Source of the DNA: Halodesulfovibrio marinisediminis DSM 17456
GTDB taxonomy: Bacteria > Desulfobacterota > Desulfovibrionia > Desulfovibrionales > Desulfovibrionaceae
Assembly (NCBI RefSeq): GCF_900129975.1
Contig: NZ_FSRG01000004.1
Coordinates: forward strand, 682,001 to 746,000
Direction: 5' to 3'
Length of the DNA stretch: 64,000 nucleotides
The notes under the pieces are model-generated. The model did no database searches, was not told the DNA's origin, and saw nothing but the letters and a program-made list of their open reading frames with translations. The position numbers were made by a program, and so were the translations under genes. Positions 1 to 6,721 of this stretch are shown piece after piece; the stretch's first letter is position 1; every line of letters starts with the position of its first letter.

Positions 1-1491
1 GCTCGTGTTGCAATCAGTCTCATGACGACTTCGCTTACTATGGAAGACCATGCGGGGGCAGCAGGTTTATTCGAGGATATTTGCAATCTTTGTCGTAAGC
101 ATAGACACACCAGTGTACGCATCTTGCTTGCTGATGCTGCACGTAGTTTATACATTATCAGCCGGCAACAAGATCAATACGAAAATGCGTCTCAAGCATA
201 TGTTATTCTGACTGATCCAGAAAAGGGGCTTGTTCGCCATAAAGAATGTGCTCCTGCCGTCGCAGATGCGTTGCTACAAATGTATCAGTTAGAACTGTCA
301 TTAAAAGGCCCAAGAACTAAGACGCTTTACTCACTACTGATGCTTGTCACAGAAACAGAGTTAAAATTGGAGAGCGAAGAAGCTACACGTAATGCAATAC
401 AACAGCTTTTACTTCTTCAGATTAATGCAATTGCTTTTAATCTTGTTGAAACACAGCCAGATTGTGAAAAGTTTGCAGAACTGATCCCGACTCTCTTTAC
501 TAAAGGGAGCAAGGCAAATGCTTCAGGACAGTATTGGATTGTATATGCAGAAATTGCTTCTGCTGGCTTCCTGCATTTTGCTAAACAAAAAAATCTCCAG
601 GCATGTATAGATATTCTTGCGAATGTACGGAACGTTTTTGAAGCTTTTCCTAACGAAGAAGAAATTGCTGATCCGTATGCGACAATGATTGCAAACATTA
701 TTGCAGCCACATCTCCGCAAGATAACATAATTTCTATTAAGTTATACAAAGAAATTATAACAAACTGCTTAAAATATCCAACACCACAGTTGCTTTACCC
801 AGCTTTATGGGCATGCAATATTCTTCTTAAAAAACGAACAGGACAACATGTCGTACCATTAAGCACTATGCTTAAACATATGCATGGGCTTAAAGCTCAC
901 TGTGTTGGAAATGAAGCTTTACTTGCACGCTATGTAGAGTGTTACAGCACATTCCTGTTTTTTGCCCTTAATCCAGACAACAAAGAGCTGTCCTATTCAC
1001 AGATTAAAAATGAAATAAACTTACTTTGTGAGCTTATAAAAAACAACGAAGAAGCAGCACGAGTAAAGCTTATTATAGAAAATGCAGAAAGTATTCGCTG
1101 TGCAGAACAAGAAGATTTTACAGCATCAAGTGTCCATTTTGAAAAGGCACAAAGTATTGCAGAATGTTTTACAGACTCTTTGATAATTGGAGAAGAGTAT
1201 GCAAAAGTTGCATACAATTATGCCATTACCAGTGCTAAAAATGACAGTTTGATAGAGTACCAGCGCGCGTACAATACACTTAGCAAACTATGCGATACCC
1301 AACCGCAAAATGAACTTGCTGCTGAATTCCTCTCAAAATCTGCTATCTCTTTTGTTCCGATGCTGAAAAGTACATCTAACGATGAAGCTATTACTTTTAT
1401 TGCCGGGCAAATGGAGCTATTGGAAAGAGCATACCCAAACAACACAACGGTGCAATCTATGTGTCAAGCTATGAAGAAACTAGCAGCTTAA
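1..1491 (+). CDS. TPR-like all-helical protein, 5' end outside the window
   Basis: The frame is open from base 1, so the true start probably lies upstream; the first in-window ATG is at 22 and has no convincing ribosome binding site. About 490 residues are visible, almost entirely predicted amphipathic helix with alternating small and large hydrophobic residues (Ala/Leu/Tyr), the style of TPR or SEL1-like solenoids. No signal peptide, catalytic motif or membrane segment is visible in this part. I do not recognise the family; a protein-protein interaction scaffold is the best guess. The gene ends in TAA and is followed 40 bases later by a strong terminator, so it closes its transcription unit. 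Confidence 0.75.
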   Translation, partial: ARVAISLMTTSLTMEDHAGAAGLFEDICNLCRKHRHTSVRILLADAARSLYIISRQQDQYENASQAYVILTDPEKGLVRHKECAPAVADALLQMYQLELSLKGPRTKTLYSLLMLVTETELKLESEEATRNAIQQLLLLQINAIAFNLVETQPDCEKFAELIPTLFTKGSKANASGQYWIVYAEIASAGFLHFAKQKNLQACIDILANVRNVFEAFPNEEEIADPYATMIANIIAATSPQDNIISIKLYKEIITNCLKYPTPQLLYPALWACNILLKKRTGQHVVPLSTMLKHMHGLKAHCVGNEALLARYVECYSTFLFFALNPDNKELSYSQIKNEINLLCELIKNNEEAARVKLIIENAESIRCAEQEDFTASSVHFEKAQSIAECFTDSLIIGEEYAKVAYNYAITSAKNDSLIEYQRAYNTLSKLCDTQPQNELAAEFLSKSAISFVPMLKSTSNDEAITFIAGQMELLERAYPNNTTVQSMCQAMKKLAA

Positions 1492-1530
1492 GGCTTGTTT
1501 TAGACACAAATTTTTGCGCCATGCCCAATA

Positions 1531-1559
1531 AAAAAAGCACCTGATCAGGTGCTTTTTTT
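1531..1559 (+). terminator. Intrinsic terminator after the TPR-like gene
   Basis: A perfect palindrome GCACCTGATCAGGTGC (1537-1552) is followed by a seven-T run and preceded by seven A, so it could work on both strands. Confidence 0.85.
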
Positions 1560-1560
1560 A

Positions 1561-2078
1561 TTGGCTTTACGTCATTATGCCAGAAAACTTTATTTTTGAT
1601 TTGTGCCATCTTAAGGGGTGACGTTAGGGAATTTATGCTTTTTTTGTTTTTCATAGAATAAGCTTGTTTTAGGGAGTGTCAGTCGTGTTATAAAAAGAAT
1701 TAATGCTCTTATAATTATTCAGGTATTCATATTGGTTAATGCTGTGTTAAGGGGAGACGTATCAAGACTCCTGCTGCAGGTCTTTTGCTTTAGTCAAATA
1801 TTTTGGAGCTTGATGTTTCTATAGTGCAATTGGATGTAAATTTCGCTGTGAATAATCATATAGGCAATACTTTTTCGTTGATGCTGCTTCTGATGTGTTT
1901 TGTTATCTGCACTAGATGTTACAGGTAAAAAATATTTTGTTAATAGTCTCTTGTGTTATTGCCTTTTTCTGTTTTTTGTTTGTTTTGAACAACATGCTTT
2001 CCATATATTGCACTGTATCTACCCAAACTGTTTCTTGGAATTGAATATCGGTATGACAATGCAACATAAGGAACCAGC
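1561..2078. other. Intergenic region before serine ammonia-lyase
   Basis: AT-rich and without a credible gene. A short 60-residue frame at 1900-2082 has an atypical composition and no ribosome binding site. A small imperfect hairpin with four T lies near 1769-1790. The region presumably holds the promoter of the serine ammonia-lyase gene, but I cannot place it with confidence. Confidence 0.5.
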
Positions 2079-3713
2079 ATGACTAAACTCCCATCTAGTA
2101 TCTTTAATGAAGTCATAGGGCCAGTAATGACTGGTCCATCAAGTTCTCATACAGCTGCTCCAACCCGTATCGGAAATCTCTCAGGACAATTGGCCGGTGG
2201 AACGCTTTCCCGTGTTGAAATAACTTTTGAAACCAATGGGTCTTTTGCGACGACGTACAGAGGACAGAAATCGGATCAGGGATTGGCCGCCGGATTGTTG
2301 GGGATGCTTCCGCAAGATTCTCGGCTGTCTGACGCGTTGTCACTTGTGCGGGATGAAGGCATTGATTTGAAATTTCTTGTTAAGGATTTTGAGGCAGAAC
2401 ATCCGAATGTTGTTTTGCTGGATATTCAGGATGAAAAAGGCGGTCGGGTCTTTGTTAAGGCCTTGTCGACTGGTGGCGGTCGTATTGAATTGAATGAAAT
2501 TAACGGGTGCCCTGTCTATATGGCTGGGGATTATCATGAGCTAGTGATAATGCTTTCCGAGCATCCAGCGTTTTCAATGGAACAGCTTTGCAGTAAGGTT
2601 GAATCGAAGTTGGCGAAAGGTAAGGTTCAAGTTCATGGAAGTTCCGTCAGTGATAACAGTCAAAAGGGGGAAAAGTGGCGTGGTGTCATAGTCATTCATT
2701 CTCGTCAGCGTTTGTCACCCGAGTGCCTTGAAGATGTTAAGCAACTTTGTGGAAGTGCAGAACTTCGCCAAGTCGCCCCAGTTATGCCTGTGCTTGCGTC
2801 TGCTCGCTGTGAAGTTCCTTTTACTCGTGCAGAGGAAATGCTCTCATGGTGCGTTGAACATGATAATGCTCCGTTGTGGAAAGCAGCCGTTACTTATGAA
2901 GCAGCCCGCGGTAATGTTGATGAGTCTGAAGTCGTTACTATGATGGAGTATCTTGCCGGAAAAATGGAAGAAGCCATTACGACGGGACTGACAGGTGATT
3001 TTTCTATGAGGGGCTTTTTGATGCCTACCGCCAGTGGATTACAACACGCTGTGAAGGAAAGAAGTTTTATACCGACAGGAATGTTAGATGCAGCAACGGT
3101 TATGGCTGTAGCTGTGATGGAATTGAATTCTTCAATGGGGTGTGTTGTGGCAGCTCCTACAGCAGGCTCCTGCGGGGTATTGCCTGCGGCAGTCTTTAGT
3201 GCTCTTGATGCTCTTGGTGTGCCGGATGATTGTCGGATGGAAGTTGCTGCAAAGGCTTTGTTGTCCGCAGGGCTTATCGGAGTTTTTATTAGCGAACAAT
3301 CTACATTCGCTACTGAAGTATGTGGCTGTCAGGCAGAATGTGGTTCAGCTGCGAGCATGGCGGCAGGAGCCTTGGTCAATATGGCTGGTGGGTCTGCGCA
3401 GGCTGCATGCGATGCGGCAGCGGTTGCAATGCAGAATTCTCTTGGGCTTACGTGTGATCCAGTTGCGGAACAGGTTGAAGTGCCTTGTATAGGCCGCAAT
3501 GTTAGTGCAGTTAGTAATGCCGTAACTTCGGCAAATCTGGCAATGCATGGATTTAAGGGAAACTTGCCGTTTGATGACGTAATTTGCGCCATGTGGGAAG
3601 TGGGAAATTCTATGTCAGATACCTTGAGATGTACTGGAAAAGGTGGGCTGTGCACAACTCCTTCCGGAGTTAAGATAAAAGAAGAAGTCGATAGAATCCG
3701 TTTTGCCTCGTAA
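2079..3713 (+). CDS. sdaA: L-serine ammonia-lyase (L-serine dehydratase), iron-sulfur type, single chain
   Basis: Converts L-serine to pyruvate and ammonia in the cytoplasm with a [4Fe-4S] cluster. The 544-residue chain carries both family domains: the N-terminal beta-type domain with the TGPSSSH signature (residues 18-24), and the C-terminal alpha domain from about residue 250. Cysteines at about 365 (APTAGSCG), 415/417/421 (CGCQAEC) and 470 (PCIGRN) are in the positions expected for cluster ligands. The start ATG is preceded by AAGGAA. Length is somewhat above the usual 450-530 of fused bacterial forms because the middle linker (about 165-250) is longer. It stands alone, closed by a terminator. 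Serine breakdown to pyruvate is a common fermentative or carbon route in sulfate reducers. Confidence 0.9.
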   Translation: MTKLPSSIFNEVIGPVMTGPSSSHTAAPTRIGNLSGQLAGGTLSRVEITFETNGSFATTYRGQKSDQGLAAGLLGMLPQDSRLSDALSLVRDEGIDLKFLVKDFEAEHPNVVLLDIQDEKGGRVFVKALSTGGGRIELNEINGCPVYMAGDYHELVIMLSEHPAFSMEQLCSKVESKLAKGKVQVHGSSVSDNSQKGEKWRGVIVIHSRQRLSPECLEDVKQLCGSAELRQVAPVMPVLASARCEVPFTRAEEMLSWCVEHDNAPLWKAAVTYEAARGNVDESEVVTMMEYLAGKMEEAITTGLTGDFSMRGFLMPTASGLQHAVKERSFIPTGMLDAATVMAVAVMELNSSMGCVVAAPTAGSCGVLPAAVFSALDALGVPDDCRMEVAAKALLSAGLIGVFISEQSTFATEVCGCQAECGSAASMAAGALVNMAGGSAQAACDAAAVAMQNSLGLTCDPVAEQVEVPCIGRNVSAVSNAVTSANLAMHGFKGNLPFDDVICAMWEVGNSMSDTLRCTGKGGLCTTPSGVKIKEEVDRIRFAS

Positions 3714-3817
3714 TAGGAAAAGTGTTGCTGCGCTGGAAGCCATTTAGGGGAAAGACGTTCCTTCTTCTTTTGCTTTATGTAATAGTTAGAATCTAGTCAT
3801 ATGTAAGGTTTGAAATA

Positions 3818-3858
3818 ATACGGCTTTCATACAGTAGTGTGAGAGCCGTATGGTTTTA
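3818..3858 (+). terminator. Hairpin terminator after serine ammonia-lyase
   Basis: Arms ATACGGCTTTCATAC (3818-3832) and GTGTGAGAGCCGTAT (3837-3851) form a long stem with a G-T and one mismatch, followed by GGTTTTAG. Confidence 0.7.
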
Positions 3859-3947
3859 GTATTTTGTTTTTAAGGATTAATGTTCATTGCTAGACAGTCT
3901 TAACAGGCTGGTCATACGGGCAGTGCCTGCCACGAGTTACTACTTTG

Positions 3948-4331
3948 TCATGCGGTAAGAGCAAGAAAGAGTCCTGCGCAGCCAAAGAATATTTCAAGTA
4001 CGAGATAGGAGACTAGGACCATGTTTGCTTTGCCCTCAACACACCAATTGATAGTGCGCCCGAATGCTAAGCCAAACATAAACACTGTCAGTGAACCAAG
4101 AGCTGCCTTTATATCTATGAATCCCCAGAATGCGAGCATCCAGTAAACAATAAATCCCAGATAGAGTCCCATAATTGAGCGGAAGATATTGGCATGGTTT
4201 ATTGTCCGGATCTCAATACGGTAGAGCTTTTTTACTGTAAATTTAGGACAAATCCCGTACGCAAGAGCGATGGGAAGCACGCTGATTGAACTTATGAGCA
4301 ACAGCATTTCAGCAGGAGTCATTTCGGGCAT
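3948..4331 (-). CDS. Small four-helix membrane protein, DUF4345-like
   Basis: A 127-residue integral membrane protein with four predicted TM helices. The central part, with RSIMGLYLG followed by an aromatic-rich helix and a GLAFGR segment, resembles the DUF4345 family, whose function is unknown. I start it at 4331 (MPEMTPAEM) because GGAGGG sits seven bases upstream; an ATG at 4373 would add 14 residues but lacks a site. It is divergent from the fez-like cluster, separated by about 270 bases, so a functional link is possible but not shown. The family assignment is from pattern memory and is moderate. Confidence 0.7.
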   Translation of the reverse strand: MPEMTPAEMLLLISSISVLPIALAYGICPKFTVKKLYRIEIRTINHANIFRSIMGLYLGFIVYWMLAFWGFIDIKAALGSLTVFMFGLAFGRTINWCVEGKANMVLVSYLVLEIFFGCAGLFLALTA

Positions 4332-4602
4332 TTTTCCCTCCTGATAAATGGAGTTGATGGTATTGTGATTCATCTGCTGTCTTGATGAAAAGCCAAGCCA
4401 AATAGAATAGCTATGTGTAATTTTTCTATTTTGTCAGGCTACGGCGTCTTCCGCATTTATTAAGTAATCTAATAACTGTCTTTGGTAGCAGGCGGATGAA
4501 TATCTTTGATTTAGTATGTTGTTAGCAGAAAATAGTGTAATGTAGATGTTTCGATTTGCCTCATGGTTTTGATTACATTTACTGCATAGCAAGGTACTTT
4601 GT

Positions 4603-5205
4603 ATGATTAAAAATATTCTCCCTAAGTCTCCGGTTGTAGCAGCTGGAGTGGGTATTCTTTTAGGAGCAGGGATTGGTGGTATCAGAGGCTGGCTAGGAGT
4701 CAGGCGCGGTGAGATGACGCAGAGGGATGCCGTTGCTGGTGCAATTAAACAAGGTGTCTTGTTTGGCGGTGTTGCGGCGGTATCCTCACTTACCTCGGCA
4801 AGTAAAGGCGGCGGAGCTGGTCTTGCAACTATGGCTGTCATGGGGCTTAGCGGAGCCAGTGGCGGTCTACCTTCTTTGCTAATGGGAGCGACTGGTGGCC
4901 GTGGCGGTGGTATGGGCGGCATGCGTGGTGGCATGGGCAAATCTGGTGGCGGTCAAGGTGGTCAGGGAGCTGTCTCATTTAAAGAGGGAATGCAGACTTC
5001 TGGATCAATGCTGGATACATTTTCGTACTCCGTCACAGATATGATTATGCCTGAGCTAAAGAATTTGAAATTAGCTGAAGTTCAGCCTGTGTCTGGATCA
5101 GTTGACTCTGAAGTCCAGCTTGAAGCTGCTACACATTCTACTTCTGAAATGGAAAATGTAACCGAACCTGAAGGCGCTGCTGAAATTGAATATAAGTATT
5201 TTTGA
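4603..5205 (+). CDS. Glycine-rich membrane protein of the fez-like cluster
   Basis: 200 residues. Two hydrophobic segments (about 10-30 and 50-95) are full of small-xxx-small and Gly-zipper spacing (GVGILLGAGIGGIRG), then comes a Gly/Met/Arg-rich stretch (about 97-120, GGRGGGMGGMRGG) and an acidic C-terminal tail of about 70 residues rich in Glu. This layout of packed small-residue TM helices plus an acidic tail recalls proteins that cluster in curved or crowded membranes, including magnetosome and ferrosome accessory proteins, but I see no sequence-level match I can name. It is the first gene of the cluster on this strand, 100 bases before the HMA2 gene. AAGG lies at the right distance before ATG. 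Role in the iron compartment is inferred from context only. Confidence 0.75.
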   Translation: MIKNILPKSPVVAAGVGILLGAGIGGIRGWLGVRRGEMTQRDAVAGAIKQGVLFGGVAAVSSLTSASKGGGAGLATMAVMGLSGASGGLPSLLMGATGGRGGGMGGMRGGMGKSGGGQGGQGAVSFKEGMQTSGSMLDTFSYSVTDMIMPELKNLKLAEVQPVSGSVDSEVQLEAATHSTSEMENVTEPEGAAEIEYKYF

Positions 5206-5229
5206 TCGGCAGGAATAGTCTGTTATAAT
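5202..5229 (+). promoter_or_regulatory. Sigma-70-like promoter before the HMA2 gene
   Basis: TTGATC (5202-5207), 16-base spacer, perfect TATAAT (5224-5229), lying 75 bases before the start codon at 5305 and overlapping the stop of the glycine-rich gene. Confidence 0.5.
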
Positions 5230-5304
5230 GGTATCTCTGAGATAGGAATAGAGTTAAGTAAGCTGTAAACACTAGCGGCTTCAGTCAGGATGAATGGAGT
5301 TTTT

Positions 5305-5616
5305 ATGGATTTTACTACAGTTGCTAAGTTGCGGAAATATTTAACGGTAAAGCATCACATTCCCGGTAGAATTCGTATTACTTTTGATAGAGCAATCATT
5401 ACGGATCCAGAGGCGCTTAAGCTTGTTAAGACAGCACCAAAAATGCCGGATGCAGTGAAGAAGACAAGTGTAAATATTTTTTCTAAGTCTCTTGTCATTG
5501 AGTATGACGCAGACCGTATTCCGCCTCAGTTATTAGAGGACTTGATCAACGCACCTTCGGATGAGGCTGCTAGCGTCATTGTAGAAAAGCTGTATAGTCT
5601 TTTGTATGGTGTATAG
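5305..5616 (+). CDS. HMA2-type ferredoxin-fold protein of the fez-like cluster
   Basis: A 103-residue soluble protein. It has a beta-alpha-beta-beta-alpha-beta pattern and the motif HHIPGRIRITF (about residues 16-26). The PGRIR motif reappears at the N-terminus of the P-type ATPase at 6722 (HPGRIRF), which marks both as HMA2-type domains; neither has the CxxC of classical metal chaperones. The start at 5305 is preferred over an ATG at 5290 because GGAG lies six bases before it. Small HMA-fold proteins are encoded beside FezB-type ATPases in ferrosome loci, where one was named FezC; I infer a similar role, such as metal delivery or a regulatory contact with the ATPase, but cannot confirm orthology. 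A strong terminator follows. Confidence 0.8.
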   Translation: MDFTTVAKLRKYLTVKHHIPGRIRITFDRAIITDPEALKLVKTAPKMPDAVKKTSVNIFSKSLVIEYDADRIPPQLLEDLINAPSDEAASVIVEKLYSLLYGV

Positions 5617-5629
5617 AGAATGTTTTCTT

Positions 5630-5664
5630 ATCCCTATCTTGATATCAGGATAGGGATTTTTTTA
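5630..5664 (+). terminator. Terminator between the HMA2 gene and the Cys-rich gene
   Basis: Stem TCCCTATC (5631-5638) with GATAGGGA (5649-5656), then seven T. It separates the first two genes of the cluster from the Fur-box promoter that follows. Confidence 0.85.
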
Positions 5665-5678
5665 TGCAAAAAAATATG

Positions 5679-5707
5679 TTGACGATGATAATCGTTTTCA
5701 CTAAATA
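5679..5707 (+). promoter_or_regulatory. Promoter with Fur-box-like operator
   Basis: TTGACG (5679-5684) with 17 bases to TAAATA (5702-5707) makes a plausible promoter. In its spacer TGATAATCGTTTTCA (5686-5700) matches the 7-1-7 Fur consensus TGATAATnATTATCA at 12 of 14 informative positions. Fur binding there would block RNA polymerase when iron is plentiful. It precedes the Cys-rich gene (5740), from which the rest of the ATPase operon may be read. Confidence 0.6.
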
Positions 5708-5739
5708 GGATGATATAAATTGCATGGAGGGGGACCCCG

Positions 5740-5994
5740 ATGGATCAAAATATTCGGGAAAAGGCAAAGCGTTTTGCTGCGCAGTGCGATGAATTACCAC
5801 AAGTAGAAACATGTTGTGCTCATTCTGTTGAAGAGCTCAGAAAGCGTTCACGGAAAAGAGATTACGGGTTGCTGATGTCACTGTGTGGGGTGATGGTATG
5901 TAATCAATTGAACCTAGGTGTCGGGCAGGCTGTTTGTCAGGGATTGATGAAGGTTTTAATGAATAATGTTTCACAGCAGGTATATCAAAACTAG
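5740..5994 (+). CDS. Cys-rich 84-residue protein of the fez-like cluster
   Basis: Small protein of 84 residues. A charged N-terminal half has an ETCCAHS motif at about 24-30 and a KRSRKRD patch. A hydrophobic C-terminal half (about 45-75, LLMSLCGVMVCNQLNLGVGQAVCQGL) has three more cysteines and could form one membrane helix with small-residue packing. Six cysteines in 84 residues suggest metal or redox binding. A very strong ribosome binding site (GGAGGGGG) precedes ATG. It is directly downstream of the Fur-like promoter and is followed by a strong terminator, so it should be made in excess over the ATPase. I do not recognise the family. It may be a FezA-type accessory by position. Confidence 0.75.
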   Translation: MDQNIREKAKRFAAQCDELPQVETCCAHSVEELRKRSRKRDYGLLMSLCGVMVCNQLNLGVGQAVCQGLMKVLMNNVSQQVYQN

Positions 5995-6065
5995 GTCATT
6001 CGAATAGATTCAGTTGTTTCGATTATATGAATCTATATTCTTTTGCTAGAGAGCTTTTTGTAATG

Positions 6066-6104
6066 AAGTCTTTGCGATACAATCTATCGCAAAGACTTTT
6101 TTTT
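6066..6104 (+). terminator. Strong terminator inside the fez-like cluster
   Basis: Arms AAGTCTTTGCGATA (6066-6079) and TATCGCAAAGACTT (6085-6098) are perfectly complementary, followed by six more T. It lies 22 bases before the TTG start at 6127. A second hairpin (6004-6012 with 6028-6036) sits just upstream. Partial read-through would set the level of the ATPase genes. Confidence 0.85.
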
Positions 6105-6126
6105 ATCCAAGTAGGAGGAACTCGCT

Positions 6127-6333
6127 TTGAAGGAATTCTCTGAAAAATTATTGTTAGTGGCAGCCGGTGCCGCTGTTGGAGCAATAGGCTATCTGGCATG
6201 GAAAAACAGGGATGAGCTTCATGATTTGCTCGATCTTGTTCTTGATAAGGGAAAAGAACTTGTTGAGCAGCAGGTGGAGGATTTGGGAGGTGTGCCAACT
6301 GTTTCAACGCCTCCAGAAGAAGGAGTTAAGTGA
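6127..6333 (+). CDS. Short single-TM coiled-coil protein (PacL-like layout)
   Basis: 68 residues starting with TTG; AGGAGG lies eight bases upstream and decides the start. An N-terminal membrane helix (about 8-25, LLLVAAGAAVGAIGYLAW) with Gly/Ala zipper spacing is followed by a charged helix (NRDELHDLLDLVLDKGKELVEQQVEDL) and a short tail. This is the layout of P-ATPase-associated membrane chaperones (mycobacterial PacL proteins), in which the helix packs with the ATPase; no PacL metal motif is seen here. The stop overlaps the next start by one base (TGATG), so the two are translationally coupled. Function is inferred from context. Confidence 0.75.
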   Translation: MKEFSEKLLLVAAGAAVGAIGYLAWKNRDELHDLLDLVLDKGKELVEQQVEDLGGVPTVSTPPEEGVK

Positions 6334-6656
6334 TGGCTGTAAATAGGTTAGCGTACTTTTTGGCAGGGGCAGTGCTTGGAGCTGCGGGACTGGCAATGGT
6401 GAAAAGCGGAAAAGGCAAACAGCTTGTTTCTGGAGTGATTCATGGTGGCTGCGGGCTTGCAGAGAGTGTGCTGGCCCGTGTGGAAACCGTCAAGGAAGAT
6501 ATTGAAGATTACGTGGCTGAAATGAAATACAAGGCTGAACAGGCTAAAGAGGCTGCCGCTGAAGCAGAGGATACGTCCGTAGAGCCAGAAGTAGAGCCTG
6601 CGCCTGAAGCAAAAGAGGAAAGCACTGTCGATTCCTCAGAGAGCAAGGGTGAATAA
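6333..6656 (+). CDS. Single-TM protein with acidic Glu/Ala tail (DUF6110/PacL-like)
   Basis: 107 residues. An N-terminal glycine-zipper membrane helix (about 5-23, LAYFLAGAVLGAAGLAMVKS) is followed by a GKGKQLV segment, a helical stalk, and a Glu/Ala/Pro-rich acidic tail (about 70-107). It resembles DUF6110-type proteins that sit next to heavy-metal P-ATPases in other anaerobes, and in layout the mycobacterial PacL chaperones. The acidic tail could hold or buffer ferrous iron. ATG at 6333 is chosen over GTG at 6330 because GGAG is seven bases away; it is coupled to the preceding stop. The ATPase follows 65 bases later with no terminator, so they are co-transcribed. Confidence 0.75.
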   Translation: MAVNRLAYFLAGAVLGAAGLAMVKSGKGKQLVSGVIHGGCGLAESVLARVETVKEDIEDYVAEMKYKAEQAKEAAAEAEDTSVEPEVEPAPEAKEESTVDSSESKGE

Positions 6657-6721
6657 AGTTTCATTTGCACGGAATATTGTGTGAGTTTTGGTGCGGACAC
6701 ATAGTAAGTGGCGGAGAATAC

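Noticed and set aside
1900-2082. 60-residue frame before serine ammonia-lyase
   Set aside because: Cys/Phe-rich and without a ribosome binding site; overlaps the start of the true gene.
4434-4940. Pro/Ala-rich minus-strand frame opposite the glycine-rich gene
   Set aside because: Reverse complement of Gly codons gives Pro/Ala; no independent evidence.
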